A DNA stretch of 64,000 nt from Blastococcus sp. CT_GayMR19 (GTDB lineage Bacteria > Actinomycetota > Actinomycetes > Mycobacteriales > Geodermatophilaceae): contig NZ_SPQL01000011.1 of the NCBI RefSeq assembly GCF_004570385.1, positions 62,001-126,000 on the forward strand. The letters run 5' to 3'. Each line of letters opens with the position of its first letter. The stretch's first letter is position 1. A program made the position numbers and the translations under genes. The notes under the pieces are model-generated. The model was not told where the DNA came from. It saw only the letters and a program-made list of their open reading frames with translations, and searched no databases. Shown piece after piece: positions 41,048 through 49,668 of this stretch.

Positions 41048-42172
41048 ATGAGCGGTCGGGCCCGGACGTCCGGCCTGATCGTCGCCGTGGCTGCCCTGGT
41101 CGTCTTCCCCGCGTGGTCCGGCTTCGATCTCCTGCTGGAACCCGGCCTCGCGCCGTCCTTCCTCGTCGTCCGCCTGGCCGGTCTGGCTCCCATGGGGATC
41201 GCGGCCTGGCTGCTGTGGCGCCACCCCGTCGGCCGCCGCCACCCGGAGCTGCTCACCGTGGTGATCCTCGCCGTGGTGCAGGCCGCGGTGGTATGGATGA
41301 TCCCGCAGGTCGACACCGTCGAGCCCTACGTCCTGGGCCTGTCGGTCGCGTTGAACGCGTGCGGCTGCCTGCTCGCCTCGCACCCCCGGTGGACAATCGG
41401 GCTGGTGGTCGCCACGTGGCTGGCCCTCGCCGGTGCCGTGGTCCTCGCGCCGACCGCCCTGCCGGTCCGTGCCCTGGCCATCGCGGCGTTCTACCTCGCG
41501 ACCGCCACGCTCGTCGCCCTCGTGGCGCACGTGCACCGGTACCGCCTGGCCCTGCGCGAACTCGAGACGCGGCTGCGGCTCGAGCAGGAGCAGCGCCGCA
41601 CCGCGGCGCTCCTCTCCGAGCTGCAGAGACTGAGCCAGGAAGACCCGCTGACCGGACTGGCGAACCGCCGCCGCTGGGACGCCGAACTGGAATCCGCCTG
41701 TGCCGAGGCCCGTCGTGGTGGCACCTCCGTCGCGGTCGTCCTGGTGGACCTGGACCACTTCAAGCAGGTGAACGACCGGCACGGGCACGCCGGGGGCGAC
41801 GGTGCGCTCACCCGGGTCGCTGCGCTGCTGGCCGAGCGGGTCCGGGGGGACGACGTCGTCGCGCGGCTCGGTGGCGACGAGCTGGCCGTGCTGCTGCCGG
41901 GAACCGATCTGGAGCGCGCGGTGGAGCTGGCCGAGCGGTTGCGGTGCGAGGCCGCCGGGCTGCAGCCGCCACGGTTCGCGCCCGGCGAGCTGACCCTCTC
42001 CCTCGGCGTGGCCGTCGCCTCGGGCGAGCAGGCCTACCCCGCGGAGTTGATGTCGCAGGCGGACGGCCACCTGTACCGGGCGAAGGTCACCCGCAACGCG
42101 GTCGGGGCACCGGACGGCGTCCCCCCGCCCGGTGCGGAGATCGGACGGGCCCTGCCCCACCCCGTGCGCTGA
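41048..42172 (+). CDS. Membrane GGDEF-family diguanylate cyclase (GGDEL)
   Basis: About 374 aa. Six or so hydrophobic helices fill residues 5-170 (TSGLIVAVAALVVFPAW, FLVVRLAGLAPMGIAAW, LLTVVILAVVQAAVVWM, IGLVVATWLALAGAVVL, LAIAAFYLATATLVALV). A coiled-coil and GGDEF domain follow: EDPLTGLANRRRW, VLVDLDHFKQVNDRHGHAGGD, then RGDD, an RxxD inhibitory site, five residues before GGDELAV. Leu for Phe in the last position is tolerated in active cyclases. ATG 41048 chosen; GTG 41000 is in frame. Confidence 0.9.
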   Translation: MSGRARTSGLIVAVAALVVFPAWSGFDLLLEPGLAPSFLVVRLAGLAPMGIAAWLLWRHPVGRRHPELLTVVILAVVQAAVVWMIPQVDTVEPYVLGLSVALNACGCLLASHPRWTIGLVVATWLALAGAVVLAPTALPVRALAIAAFYLATATLVALVAHVHRYRLALRELETRLRLEQEQRRTAALLSELQRLSQEDPLTGLANRRRWDAELESACAEARRGGTSVAVVLVDLDHFKQVNDRHGHAGGDGALTRVAALLAERVRGDDVVARLGGDELAVLLPGTDLERAVELAERLRCEAAGLQPPRFAPGELTLSLGVAVASGEQAYPAELMSQADGHLYRAKVTRNAVGAPDGVPPPGAEIGRALPHPVR

Positions 42173-42223
42173 CCCGGACACCCGGTGCGCTGACCCGGAC
42201 ACCCCGTGCGCTGACCCGGACAT
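42161..42223 (+). repeat. 21-bp tandem repeat carrying the stop codon
   Basis: Three 21-base units of the form CCCGTGCGCTGACCCGGACA plus one base (42161-42181, 42182-42202, 42203-42223) begin inside the last codons of the cyclase gene. Because 21 is a multiple of three, every unit repeats the same in-frame TGA. A partial fourth unit follows. Confidence 0.85.
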
Positions 42224-42475
42224 CCCGTGCCGGCTGCACCGACTCCGAAAAGGACCGCCGTCCCGCTTCCCCGGAAGGCGTCCGGGCGGTGTCCTCGACG
42301 GATGCCCCCGGGACGCCGATGACCGGGTGGGCCGGGTGCGTCAGGCCGCCCGCCCGGCGCGTCGGGCAGGCGGCGTGGTCGGCCCGCGACCCCGGCGGTT
42401 ACCGTTCCCACCGGCGGGTCGCGGGACCGAAGGCATCGGCCAGTGCGTCCCGCGGCACAGGAGTGGAGAGGACGA
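42173..42475. other. Non-coding spacer before the PilZ gene
   Basis: This 303-base spacer starts with the 21-bp tandem repeats. The remaining ~250 bases show no gene; the last 20 bases hold the GGAGAGGA Shine-Dalgarno of the PilZ gene. The promoter of the PilZ gene should lie here but no clear hexamers were identified. Confidence 0.6.
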
Positions 42476-43135
42476 ATGAGCGTTCCCGGTGTTGACCACC
42501 CGGTGGAGCAGACCGAGGCAGAGGTCACGCTCAGCGGTCGTGGCATCTCGGTCACGGCGCGCGTGGAGGTCGTGCACGAGGGCGTCATCTCCCTCCGGCC
42601 GTCCGTCGGCGAGTTCGTCGAGCAGGTCGTCGTCAAGACCGGTGACGTGGTCGAGGTCTACTGGAAGGGCGAGGACAGCCAGCGCGCCGTCCCCGCGGAG
42701 GTCACGGAGGTCGAGCAGGGCGCCGTGATCCGGTGGCGGCTGCGGATCACCGGCCCGGCCGAGAACAGCCAACGGCGCAAGGCGGTCCGTGGCCGGGTGA
42801 CCGTTCCCGTCGAGGCCGAGTACGGGGCCATCGACCTCAAGGGGACGACGGTGGACGTCAGCGAGGCCGGCCTGCGCGCCGAGTTCGACGGGTTCGGGGC
42901 GCCGCCCGAAGCGGGGGTGCAGCTCCTGCTGACCCTGTCGCTCGAGGACGGCGCCATCAAGACCAAGGCCGAGGTGGTGCGGACCCAGGCCCGTGGCGCG
43001 CGGTGGGTGATGTCGATCCGCTTCACGAACATGCAGGAGAAGGACCAGGACCGGGTGCGTCGCCGCGTCTTCCAGGCGCTCCGCGAGGAGCGGGCCAGCA
43101 AGGCGGACGACTCACCTCCCGGCCTTCGCGGGTAG
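42476..43135 (+). CDS. PilZ-domain c-di-GMP receptor
   Basis: 219-aa protein. An N-terminal YcgR-like beta domain (about 10-95) is followed by a PilZ domain with QRRKAVRGRVTVPV (RxxxR) and TVDVSEAGLRAEF (D-x-S-x-x-G), the complete c-di-GMP-binding residues, and WVMSIRFTNMQEKDQDRVRR at the end. It is an expected effector for c-di-GMP made or degraded by the neighbouring GGDEF/EAL proteins. ATG 42476 with a good Shine-Dalgarno. Confidence 0.93.
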   Translation: MSVPGVDHPVEQTEAEVTLSGRGISVTARVEVVHEGVISLRPSVGEFVEQVVVKTGDVVEVYWKGEDSQRAVPAEVTEVEQGAVIRWRLRITGPAENSQRRKAVRGRVTVPVEAEYGAIDLKGTTVDVSEAGLRAEFDGFGAPPEAGVQLLLTLSLEDGAIKTKAEVVRTQARGARWVMSIRFTNMQEKDQDRVRRRVFQALREERASKADDSPPGLRG

Positions 43136-43164
43136 GGACGGCGCCCGCCGGGCAGGAAGCGGGT

Positions 43165-44871
43165 GTGACCGCCCCGCCGCTGCTCCGGCTGCCCGATGCC
43201 CTGACGGCGCTGCGCGACCAGCTCACGTCCGCCCCGCTGGGCCTCGCCACTCCCGAGGCCGATGCGGCTCGCCGTGCCGCGCACGGTGTCACCGACCAGA
43301 TCGACGACTACCTCCTGCCGCGCCTGCTCGACCTCGATGCGCCGCTGCTCACGGTGGTCGGCGGCTCGACCGGGGCGGGCAAGTCCACGCTGGTCAACAG
43401 CCTGGTGGGCGCGCCCGTGACCACGGCGGGCGTGCTGCGACCCACCACGCGGTCACCGGTGCTGGTCTGCGCCCCCGCCGACCTGCCCGCCTTCTCCGGG
43501 GACCGCGTGCTCCCGGGTCTGCCCCGCGTCACCGGCGCCTCCGGCGGTCCGGGCACCGTGCAGCTCGTCGTCCGGGACGACCTGCCCGCCGGCCTGGCCC
43601 TGCTGGACGCTCCCGACGTCGACTCCGTCGTGGAGTCCAACCGTGAGCTCGCCGGCCAGCTCCTCGCCGCGGCGGACCTCTGGGTGTTCGTCACGACGGC
43701 GTCCCGCTACGCCGACGCCGTCCCCTGGGACGTGCTGCGCACGGCGCAGGAGCGGGGGACGGCGCTGGCCGTCGTCCTCGACCGCGTCCCCCCGGAGGCG
43801 GTCGGGGAGGTGGCGGCCGACCTCGCCGGGATGCTCGAGCGCGCCGGTCTTTCCACCGCCCGGCTGTTCGTCGTCGAGGAACGCCCGCTGACCGAGGGGC
43901 GGCTGCCCGAGGACCAGGTCGGGCCGCTCCGGGAGTGGCTGCACGCCCTCGCCGCCGACCAGGATGCCCGGGCCGCCGTGGTCCGGCAGACGCTGACCGG
44001 CGCGCTCGACAGCCTGGAGCAGCGGGCCGCGGGGGTCGCGGCCGCGATCGAGGCCACGGACGGCGCGTCCCGGGCGCTGCACGACGCCGCGACCGCCGCC
44101 TACGACTCGGCCCGCGCCGGGGTGGACGAGGGCGTCCGCAGCGGCAGCCTGCTGCGGGGAGAGGTGCTGGCCCGGTGGCAGGAGTTCGTCGGCACCGGCG
44201 AGTGGATGCGGACGCTGCAGACCCAGGTCGGGCAGCTGCGCGACCGGCTCACCAGTGCCCTGACCGGGCGGCCGACGCCGGCCGACGGACTGCAGGGCGC
44301 CCTGGAGAACAGCGTCGAACGGCTGCTGCGGGCCGAGGCTGACCGGGCCGCCGAGCGCACCGTGACGACGTGGCGGTCGCTGCCGGGAGGTGCCGCTCTC
44401 CTGGGGGGTGCCGAGCGGGAACTGGAGCAGGCCAGCCCGGACTTCCCCGAGGCGGCGGCGGCGCAGGTCCGGGACTGGCAGGGCACGGTGCTCGACCTGG
44501 TCCGCAACGAGGGCGCCGACAAGCGCTCGAAGGCCCGGGTGCTCTCCTGGGGCGTCAACGGGGCCGGTGCCGCGGTCATGGTGGCGGTGTTCGCGCAGAC
44601 CGGCGGACTGACCGGCGGGGAGATCGCCGTGGCCGGCGGGACGACGGCGGTCGGTCAGCGCGTGCTGGAGGCCGTGTTCGGTGACGCTGCCGTCCGGTCG
44701 CTGGCCGCCCGCGCGCGGGAGGACCTCGAGGCGCGCGCCGACGAGCTGCTGCGCTACGAGCAGGACCGCTTCGACGGTCGGCTCGCCGCCGTGGCGCCAG
44801 GGCCCGGTGCCGCCGAGGAGCTCCGGGCCGCCGTCCGGGCGCTCGGCGCGGCCCGCCGGGCCGCCGCATGA
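43165..44871 (+). CDS. Dynamin-like GTPase, first of pair
   Basis: 568-aa P-loop GTPase. The Walker A/G1 is VVGGSTGAGKSTLVNSLVG (about 65-83), G2 region LRPTTRSP, G3 LLDAPDVDSV; the G4 NKxD is degenerate (VVLDRVPPEAV). Long helical/coiled regions follow, and a hydrophobic segment around VNGAGAAVMVAVFAQTGG may touch the membrane. The family resembles bacterial dynamin-like proteins that remodel membranes, usually as heteromeric pairs. GTG 43165. A 26-codon mini-ORF links it to the next GTPase. Confidence 0.85.
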   Translation: MTAPPLLRLPDALTALRDQLTSAPLGLATPEADAARRAAHGVTDQIDDYLLPRLLDLDAPLLTVVGGSTGAGKSTLVNSLVGAPVTTAGVLRPTTRSPVLVCAPADLPAFSGDRVLPGLPRVTGASGGPGTVQLVVRDDLPAGLALLDAPDVDSVVESNRELAGQLLAAADLWVFVTTASRYADAVPWDVLRTAQERGTALAVVLDRVPPEAVGEVAADLAGMLERAGLSTARLFVVEERPLTEGRLPEDQVGPLREWLHALAADQDARAAVVRQTLTGALDSLEQRAAGVAAAIEATDGASRALHDAATAAYDSARAGVDEGVRSGSLLRGEVLARWQEFVGTGEWMRTLQTQVGQLRDRLTSALTGRPTPADGLQGALENSVERLLRAEADRAAERTVTTWRSLPGGAALLGGAERELEQASPDFPEAAAAQVRDWQGTVLDLVRNEGADKRSKARVLSWGVNGAGAAVMVAVFAQTGGLTGGEIAVAGGTTAVGQRVLEAVFGDAAVRSLAARAREDLEARADELLRYEQDRFDGRLAAVAPGPGAAEELRAAVRALGAARRAAA

Positions 44872-44948
44872 ACGAGCGCGCGAGTTCACCGGTGGGCAGA
44901 GCATCCGGGAGCACGAGGCCGACGAGCGCCGGCGAGGCGGACTCGTGA
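44868..44948 (+). CDS. 26-codon bridging mini-ORF between the GTPase genes
   Basis: ATG 44868 overlaps the first GTPase stop (ATGA), and the final TGA overlaps the GTG of the second GTPase (GTGA). The peptide begins MNERASSPVGRASGS. It uses AGA, AGG, TCA, AGT and GCA codons that are rare in neighbouring genes, so it either is not selected as protein or slows ribosomes. It is the fourth such perfect fit in the window. No domain is recognised. Confidence 0.4.
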   Translation: MNERASSPVGRASGSTRPTSAGEADS

Positions 44949-46534
44949 TCCGCCGGGAGCCGCCGCTGGCGGACAGGCTGGCCGCCCTGCGGGAGGCGGT
45001 CGAGGTCGCCGAGGGGCGCCTGCAGGTACCGGAGGTGGCCGCGGCCCGCTCGCTGCTCGCCAAGGCCGGTGCCCGCGCGGCGCTCGGCGACGCGACGGTG
45101 GTGGCCCTGGCCGGTGCGACCGGCAGCGGGAAGTCGACCCTCTTCAACGCTCTCTCCGGCAGCGAGGTCAGCCTGCCGGGGGTCCGGCGGCCGACCACCG
45201 GCGTCGCCCACGCCACGGTGTGGGGTGGTGCCGAGGACGGGGCCGACCGGCTGCTCGACTGGCTGGAGGTGCCGCGCCGTCACCGGCATCCGCCGGAGCC
45301 CGCACTGGACGGACTGGTCCTGCTCGACCTCCCCGACCACGACAGCGTGCGCCTGGAGCACCGGCTCGAGGTCGATCGGCTGGTCGAGCTGGTGGACGTG
45401 CTCGTGTGGGTGCTGGACCCGGAGAAGTACGCCGACGCCGCCGTCCACGACCGGTATCTGGCGCCGCTGGCGGGGCACGCGGGAGTGCTGCTCGTCGTCC
45501 TCAACCAGGTCGACCGGCTCGACGCCGTCGCCGCCAAGGAGTGCCTGACCGATCTCCGGGCCCTGCTGGACCGGGAGGGGCTGGCCGCGACGCCGCTGCT
45601 CGCCGTCTCGGCCCGCACCCGTGATGGGGTGGCCGAGCTCCGCGGGGAGCTGGCGCGGCGCGTGGCGGCGCGGAGGGCGGCCACGGACCGGCTCACCGCC
45701 GACGTCCGGAGGGCCGCGGTCGCCCTGGGCGCGCACGCCGGCGACGACGCCCGGCCGCTGGACCGCCGGGACGCCGACGACCTGGTCGAGCACCTGGGCG
45801 ATGCGCTGGCCGACGCCGCCGGGGTCCCGACGGTCACCGCCGCCGTCGAGCGGTCGACCCTCCGCTCCGGCGTCCAGCACACCGGCTGGCCGCTGCTGCG
45901 GTGGACCCGGAAACTCCGACCGGACCCGCTGAAGCGGCTGCACCTCGGCGACGAGCGGGCGCGCACCTCCCTGCCGCCCGCGGGCGCCGTGGAGCTGGCA
46001 GGCGTGGCCACGGCGGTCCGGCGGGCCCGCGACGCCGCGGGCGAGGACCTGCCGCAGGCCTGGCGGGACGATCTGCGCCGCACGGTGGAGACCTCGGAGG
46101 CCCGGCTGGCCGACCGCCTCGACCAGGTGGTGGCCGGCACCGACCTGGGGCCCGATCGCACCCCGCTCTGGCAGCGCGCCGTCGGAGGGCTGCAGTGGCT
46201 GCTGGCCGCCGTCGCGCTGGTCGGGGCGCTCTGGCTCCTGGCGCTGGTGGTGCTCGGGCTGTTCCAGCTCGACGAGGTCGTGCCCCTGCCCCGGGTGGAG
46301 GGGGTGCCGCTGCCGACGCTGCTGGTGATCGCCGGCCTGCTCGCGGGGGTCCTGCTCGCCTTCGTGAGCCGCCCCCTGGTCGGCCTGCGGGCGCGGCGCC
46401 GCGGCCGGGCGGCGGGCCGTCGCCTCCGGGCCGCCGTCGACACCGTGGCCGAGGAGGAGGTGCTCGAACCGATGCTCGCCGTCCGCGAGGACGCCGCCCG
46501 CTTCCGGACGGCGGTGGAGAAGGCCCGGCGGTGA
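44945..46534 (+). CDS. Dynamin-like/YfjP-type GTPase with two membrane helices
   Basis: 529-aa protein. The GTPase domain has ALAGATGSGKSTLFNALSG (G1), VRRPTTGVAHA (G2), LLDLPDHDSV (G3) and LVVLNQVDRLDAV (G4, near-canonical NQxD). Two strong C-terminal helices (LLAAVALVGALWLLALVVLGL and LLVIAGLLAGVLLAFV, about 415-490) insert it in the membrane, followed by a basic tail. It is probably the membrane partner of the preceding GTPase. GTG 44945 is the only suitable in-frame start near the domain. Confidence 0.86.
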   Translation: MIRREPPLADRLAALREAVEVAEGRLQVPEVAAARSLLAKAGARAALGDATVVALAGATGSGKSTLFNALSGSEVSLPGVRRPTTGVAHATVWGGAEDGADRLLDWLEVPRRHRHPPEPALDGLVLLDLPDHDSVRLEHRLEVDRLVELVDVLVWVLDPEKYADAAVHDRYLAPLAGHAGVLLVVLNQVDRLDAVAAKECLTDLRALLDREGLAATPLLAVSARTRDGVAELRGELARRVAARRAATDRLTADVRRAAVALGAHAGDDARPLDRRDADDLVEHLGDALADAAGVPTVTAAVERSTLRSGVQHTGWPLLRWTRKLRPDPLKRLHLGDERARTSLPPAGAVELAGVATAVRRARDAAGEDLPQAWRDDLRRTVETSEARLADRLDQVVAGTDLGPDRTPLWQRAVGGLQWLLAAVALVGALWLLALVVLGLFQLDEVVPLPRVEGVPLPTLLVIAGLLAGVLLAFVSRPLVGLRARRRGRAAGRRLRAAVDTVAEEEVLEPMLAVREDAARFRTAVEKARR

Positions 46535-46543
46535 CCTCGGCGG

Positions 46544-47050
46544 TCAGTCCCTGCGGAACTCCCCGGAGCGGGGCTCGGGCAGCTGGCCGCGCCGCCGCTC
46601 GGTCGTCTCGCCGCGACCGGAGGGGAGCCGGGCCCAGACGTGCTTGCGACCCGGGCGCCGCTCCCAGCCGAAGTCGGTGGAGAGCTGGGCGACCAGGTGC
46701 AGGCCCATCCCACCGAGGGCGGGGTCGCGGTCGACGGCGGGGACGGGGGGGCGGTCCGGCGCCTCGTCGCTGAGGTCCAGCAGCCATCCGCCGGGACCGG
46801 CGACCACCAGGGCCCGGACGTCGCCGCCGCCGTGGCGCAGCGCGTTGGAGGCGAGCTCCTCGAAGACCAGGAGCAGGCCGTCGCGTGCGTCGTCGGTGGA
46901 CCCGGAGGACACCGAGGGGTGGGCGATGCGGGCACGGAGGTCGGAGCGGACCCGCGAGACCGTGTGCATGGTCTCTAGCTGCCAGTGCCAGACGTCGCCG
47001 GGGACGGAGGGGACCGGCACGCACGGCCAGGTGTCCTCGGCCTCGACCAT
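46544..47050 (-). CDS. RsbW-like anti-sigma factor/ATP-binding protein 1
   Basis: 168-aa GHKL ATPase-fold protein. LVFEELASNALRHGGGDVRALV has the N-box Asn, DLSDEAPDRPP the G1 Asp, and DPALGGMGLHLVAQLSTDFGW the G2 Gly-rich lid. Such single-domain kinases phosphorylate STAS antagonists or bind sigma factors in partner-switch modules. ATG 47050 follows GGGGAGG. It is convergent with the GTPase pair and divergent from the GAF-ANTAR genes. Confidence 0.9.
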   Translation of the reverse strand: MVEAEDTWPCVPVPSVPGDVWHWQLETMHTVSRVRSDLRARIAHPSVSSGSTDDARDGLLLVFEELASNALRHGGGDVRALVVAGPGGWLLDLSDEAPDRPPVPAVDRDPALGGMGLHLVAQLSTDFGWERRPGRKHVWARLPSGRGETTERRRGQLPEPRSGEFRRD

Positions 47051-47180
47051 CGCCTCCCCTTCGACGTCCGCACGGCAGGCGGGAGCCGGTTCGGGACCCG
47101 GCCGAGTCCATCCTGACCGATGGGGCTCCGGCGCGCAGAGGGGGAGGTGGTCCGCGACCCCCGCCAGGCACACTGTGCGC

Positions 47181-47885
47181 GTGGAGGAGATACTGCGCGA
47201 GCTCAGCCGCGTCGTGCTGGTCGACCGCGCCCTGAACGATGTGCTGACCGACATCACCCGCATCGCGGCGCGGGGCATCCCGGGCGCGGAGGCCACGTCG
47301 ATCACCCTGCTCCGGGGCGAGAAGGCGTTCACGGCGGCCCACCACGGCGAGATGGCACTGGCCGCGGACGAGCTCCAGTACGAGCAGGGCTCCGGGCCCT
47401 GCATGGACGCCGGCCGCGGCGGCGTGCTGCTCCGGGTGGACGACATGCGCACCGAGCAGCGCTGGCCGGACTACGTCGCGCGCGTCCAGCAGACCGGGGT
47501 CCGCAGCTCGCTGTCCGTTCCGCTGCCGTATCAGGGCTCCTGGATCGGCGCCCTCAACAACTACTCGACCAGGCCCGCAGCCTTCGCCAGCCCGGAGTCG
47601 CTGCGGGCGGGGCTGGACGTCGCCGAGGTGGTCGCGGTCGCCGTCGCCAACGCCGACGCGCACCACCAGCTCGGCGAGCAGGCCCGCAACATGCGGGTGG
47701 CCATGGAGTCGCGCGCGGTGATCGAGCAGGCGAAGGGCGTGCTGATGGCCCAGCGCCGCGTCGATGCCGAGCAGGCGTTCGAGATCCTGCGCGAGGCGTC
47801 CCAGCGCTACAACCGCAAGCTCCGCGACATCGCCCTGGGGATCGTGGAGTCCACGGGGGAGGGAGCGCGCCGCACTGCTGACTGA
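47181..47885 (+). CDS. GAF-ANTAR RNA-binding regulator 1
   Basis: 234-aa protein. The GAF sensor domain (about 10-155; EATSITLLRGEKAFTAAHH, YEQGSGPCMDAGRGG, SSLSVPLPYQGSWIGALNNYS) is followed by an ANTAR domain (about 165-225; MRVAMESRAVIEQAKGVLMAQRRVDAEQAFEIL). ANTAR domains bind paired RNA hairpins and prevent transcription termination. The ligand of the GAF domain is unknown. GTG 47181 (or 47175). Confidence 0.92.
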   Translation: MEEILRELSRVVLVDRALNDVLTDITRIAARGIPGAEATSITLLRGEKAFTAAHHGEMALAADELQYEQGSGPCMDAGRGGVLLRVDDMRTEQRWPDYVARVQQTGVRSSLSVPLPYQGSWIGALNNYSTRPAAFASPESLRAGLDVAEVVAVAVANADAHHQLGEQARNMRVAMESRAVIEQAKGVLMAQRRVDAEQAFEILREASQRYNRKLRDIALGIVESTGEGARRTAD

Positions 47886-47993
47886 CCCGGTGCGGCTCTC
47901 GCGTAGACCTTCCGCAGGGCGGGACCGGCGCGGAGACTGGCCCCGAGGCGCTGGCTCTCGTACCGGGCGCCGGTCGGGCACGGGAGGTGAGCG

Positions 47994-48700
47994 GTGGCGT
48001 CGGGTCGGACCGCCGAGATCCTGTCCCGGGTCTCGGAGTCAGGGAAGGGCAGCGGCGACGTGCCGCAACGGCTGGTCACGGCCTGCTGCCGGGCGCTGCC
48101 GGTGAGCGGTGTCGGCATCGTGCTCATGTCCGAGGACGGGCCGGCGGGGACGGTTGCCGTCACGGACGGAATGGCGGCGAAACTCGAGGATCTCCAGTTC
48201 ACGCTGGGGGAGGGGCCGTGCGTGGATGCCTCCCGGACGGGCCGACCGGTCCTGCAACCGGATCTCGTCGCGACCGGACCGGCCGCTGGCCAGGATTCAC
48301 CGCGGGCGCCCTGGACGCGGGGGTGCGGGCCGTCTTCGCGTTCCCGCTGCGCATGGGCGGCATCCGCCTCGGAGTGCTCGACCTGTACCGGGAACGCGCA
48401 GGGGGGCTGACCGACGAGCAACTCGCCGAGGCGCTGTCGTTCGCGGACGCCGCCACGGCCGTCCTCCTGCACCTGCAGTCCCTCGATCCGGATGCGGGCG
48501 GCCCGCTCGGGTCGATACACGTGGTCGAGGACCGGGCCGAGGTGCACCAGGCGACCGGAATGGTCTCGGTGCAGGCCGGTGTTCAGCTCGCCCAGGCGCT
48601 CGCCCTCCTACAGGCCCGCGCCTACGCCACGGGTCGCCCCATCAGTGCGCTCGCCCGGGACGTCCTGACCGGCGTGGCGCGGTTCTCGAACGACGACTAG
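47994..48700 (+). pseudogene. GAF-ANTAR gene broken by a one-base deletion
   Basis: The first frame (from GTG 47994) gives a GAF start: VTACCRALPVSGVGIVLMS, LGEGPCVDASRTGRPVLQPD. The family sequence then continues in another frame from about 48284 (RWPGFTAGALDAGVRAVFAFPLR, ending in an ANTAR domain with VHQATGMVSVQAGVQLAQAL to the TAG at 48700). Inserting one C at 48283-48285 restores GCC-CGC-TGG and a continuous ~236-residue protein. It is either a recent inactivating frameshift, a sequence error, or, less likely, programmed frameshifting. Both parts keep normal codon use. Confidence 0.85.
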
Positions 48701-48775
48701 GGCCGGATCCACGAGTACTGACGTGCGGAGGGGGGCTTCGCCGCTGCTCCAGCGAGGCTCGGACAGGAGATTCGG

Positions 48776-49498
48776 ATGGACGGATACGAGCGTCTGGGAC
48801 AGGTGTTCGTCGAGCTCGCAGACACGCTGGTCGACGATTTCGACCCGGTGGACTTCCTCCAGACGCTCACCGACCGGTCGGTGGAGCTGCTCGGAGCCGA
48901 CGCGGCCGGGTTGACGCTGGCCGATCAGCGAGGCACCCTCCGACTGGTGGCCTCGACGATGGAGGAGGCCCGTGAGCTCGAGGTCTTCGAGCTGCAGGTC
49001 CGCGAGGGTCCCTGTCTGGATTGCTTCGACACCGGCCGGCAGGTCGTCAACGTCGAGCTGTCTGAGGCCTACCAGCGGTGGCCGACGTTCACCCCGGTGG
49101 CCGTGGCAGCCGGCTTCCTCGCCACCCATGCCCTGCCCCTGCGGTTGCGCACCCAGGTGGTGGGCGCGATGAACCTGTTCACCGCCGAACCTGGCCGCCT
49201 CGACGACGAGCACATCGCGATCGGGCAGGCCATGGCGGACGTCGCGACGATCGGGCTGCTGCACGAGCGGAACCTCCGTGAACAGACGACCCTGTCCGTG
49301 CAGCTCCAGGCAGCGCTGCACAGCCGGGTGCTCATCGAGCAGGCGAAGGGTGTGCTGGCGGCCCGGGCCGGGATCGGCGTGGCCGAGGCGTTCGTCCGGA
49401 TGCGCTCGTACGCCCGTCGTTCCGGCCTTTCCCTGACCGCCGTGGCGGCTGCGGTGGTCGATGGTTCCATGGACGACCGGACCATCGCTGCTCCCTGA
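48776..49498 (+). CDS. GAF-ANTAR RNA-binding regulator 2
   Basis: 240-aa protein: GAF domain (about 5-165; LTDRSVELLGADAAGLTLAD, REGPCLDCFDTGRQVVNVEL, ALPLRLRTQVVGAMNLFT) and ANTAR domain (about 175-235; QAALHSRVLIEQAKGVLAARAGIGVAEAFVRM). It is the third GAF-ANTAR gene in a row, consistent with local duplication and divergence. ATG 48776 with GGAG upstream. Confidence 0.92.
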   Translation: MDGYERLGQVFVELADTLVDDFDPVDFLQTLTDRSVELLGADAAGLTLADQRGTLRLVASTMEEARELEVFELQVREGPCLDCFDTGRQVVNVELSEAYQRWPTFTPVAVAAGFLATHALPLRLRTQVVGAMNLFTAEPGRLDDEHIAIGQAMADVATIGLLHERNLREQTTLSVQLQAALHSRVLIEQAKGVLAARAGIGVAEAFVRMRSYARRSGLSLTAVAAAVVDGSMDDRTIAAP

Positions 49499-49668
49499 AA
49501 CAGCTCCGGCCGGGTGTCGCCCGCACCCGGCCGTGGCTAGGCTGGGCGGTCAGCGAGAGGCTCCACCGCTGTGTTGCCCCGGACCCGGCAGCACGTCGAT
49601 CCAGTCGATGTGCACGGGAGCGGGACCATGATCTGACGACCACGAACCGGCTGCAGCCCCCGGTCGGG

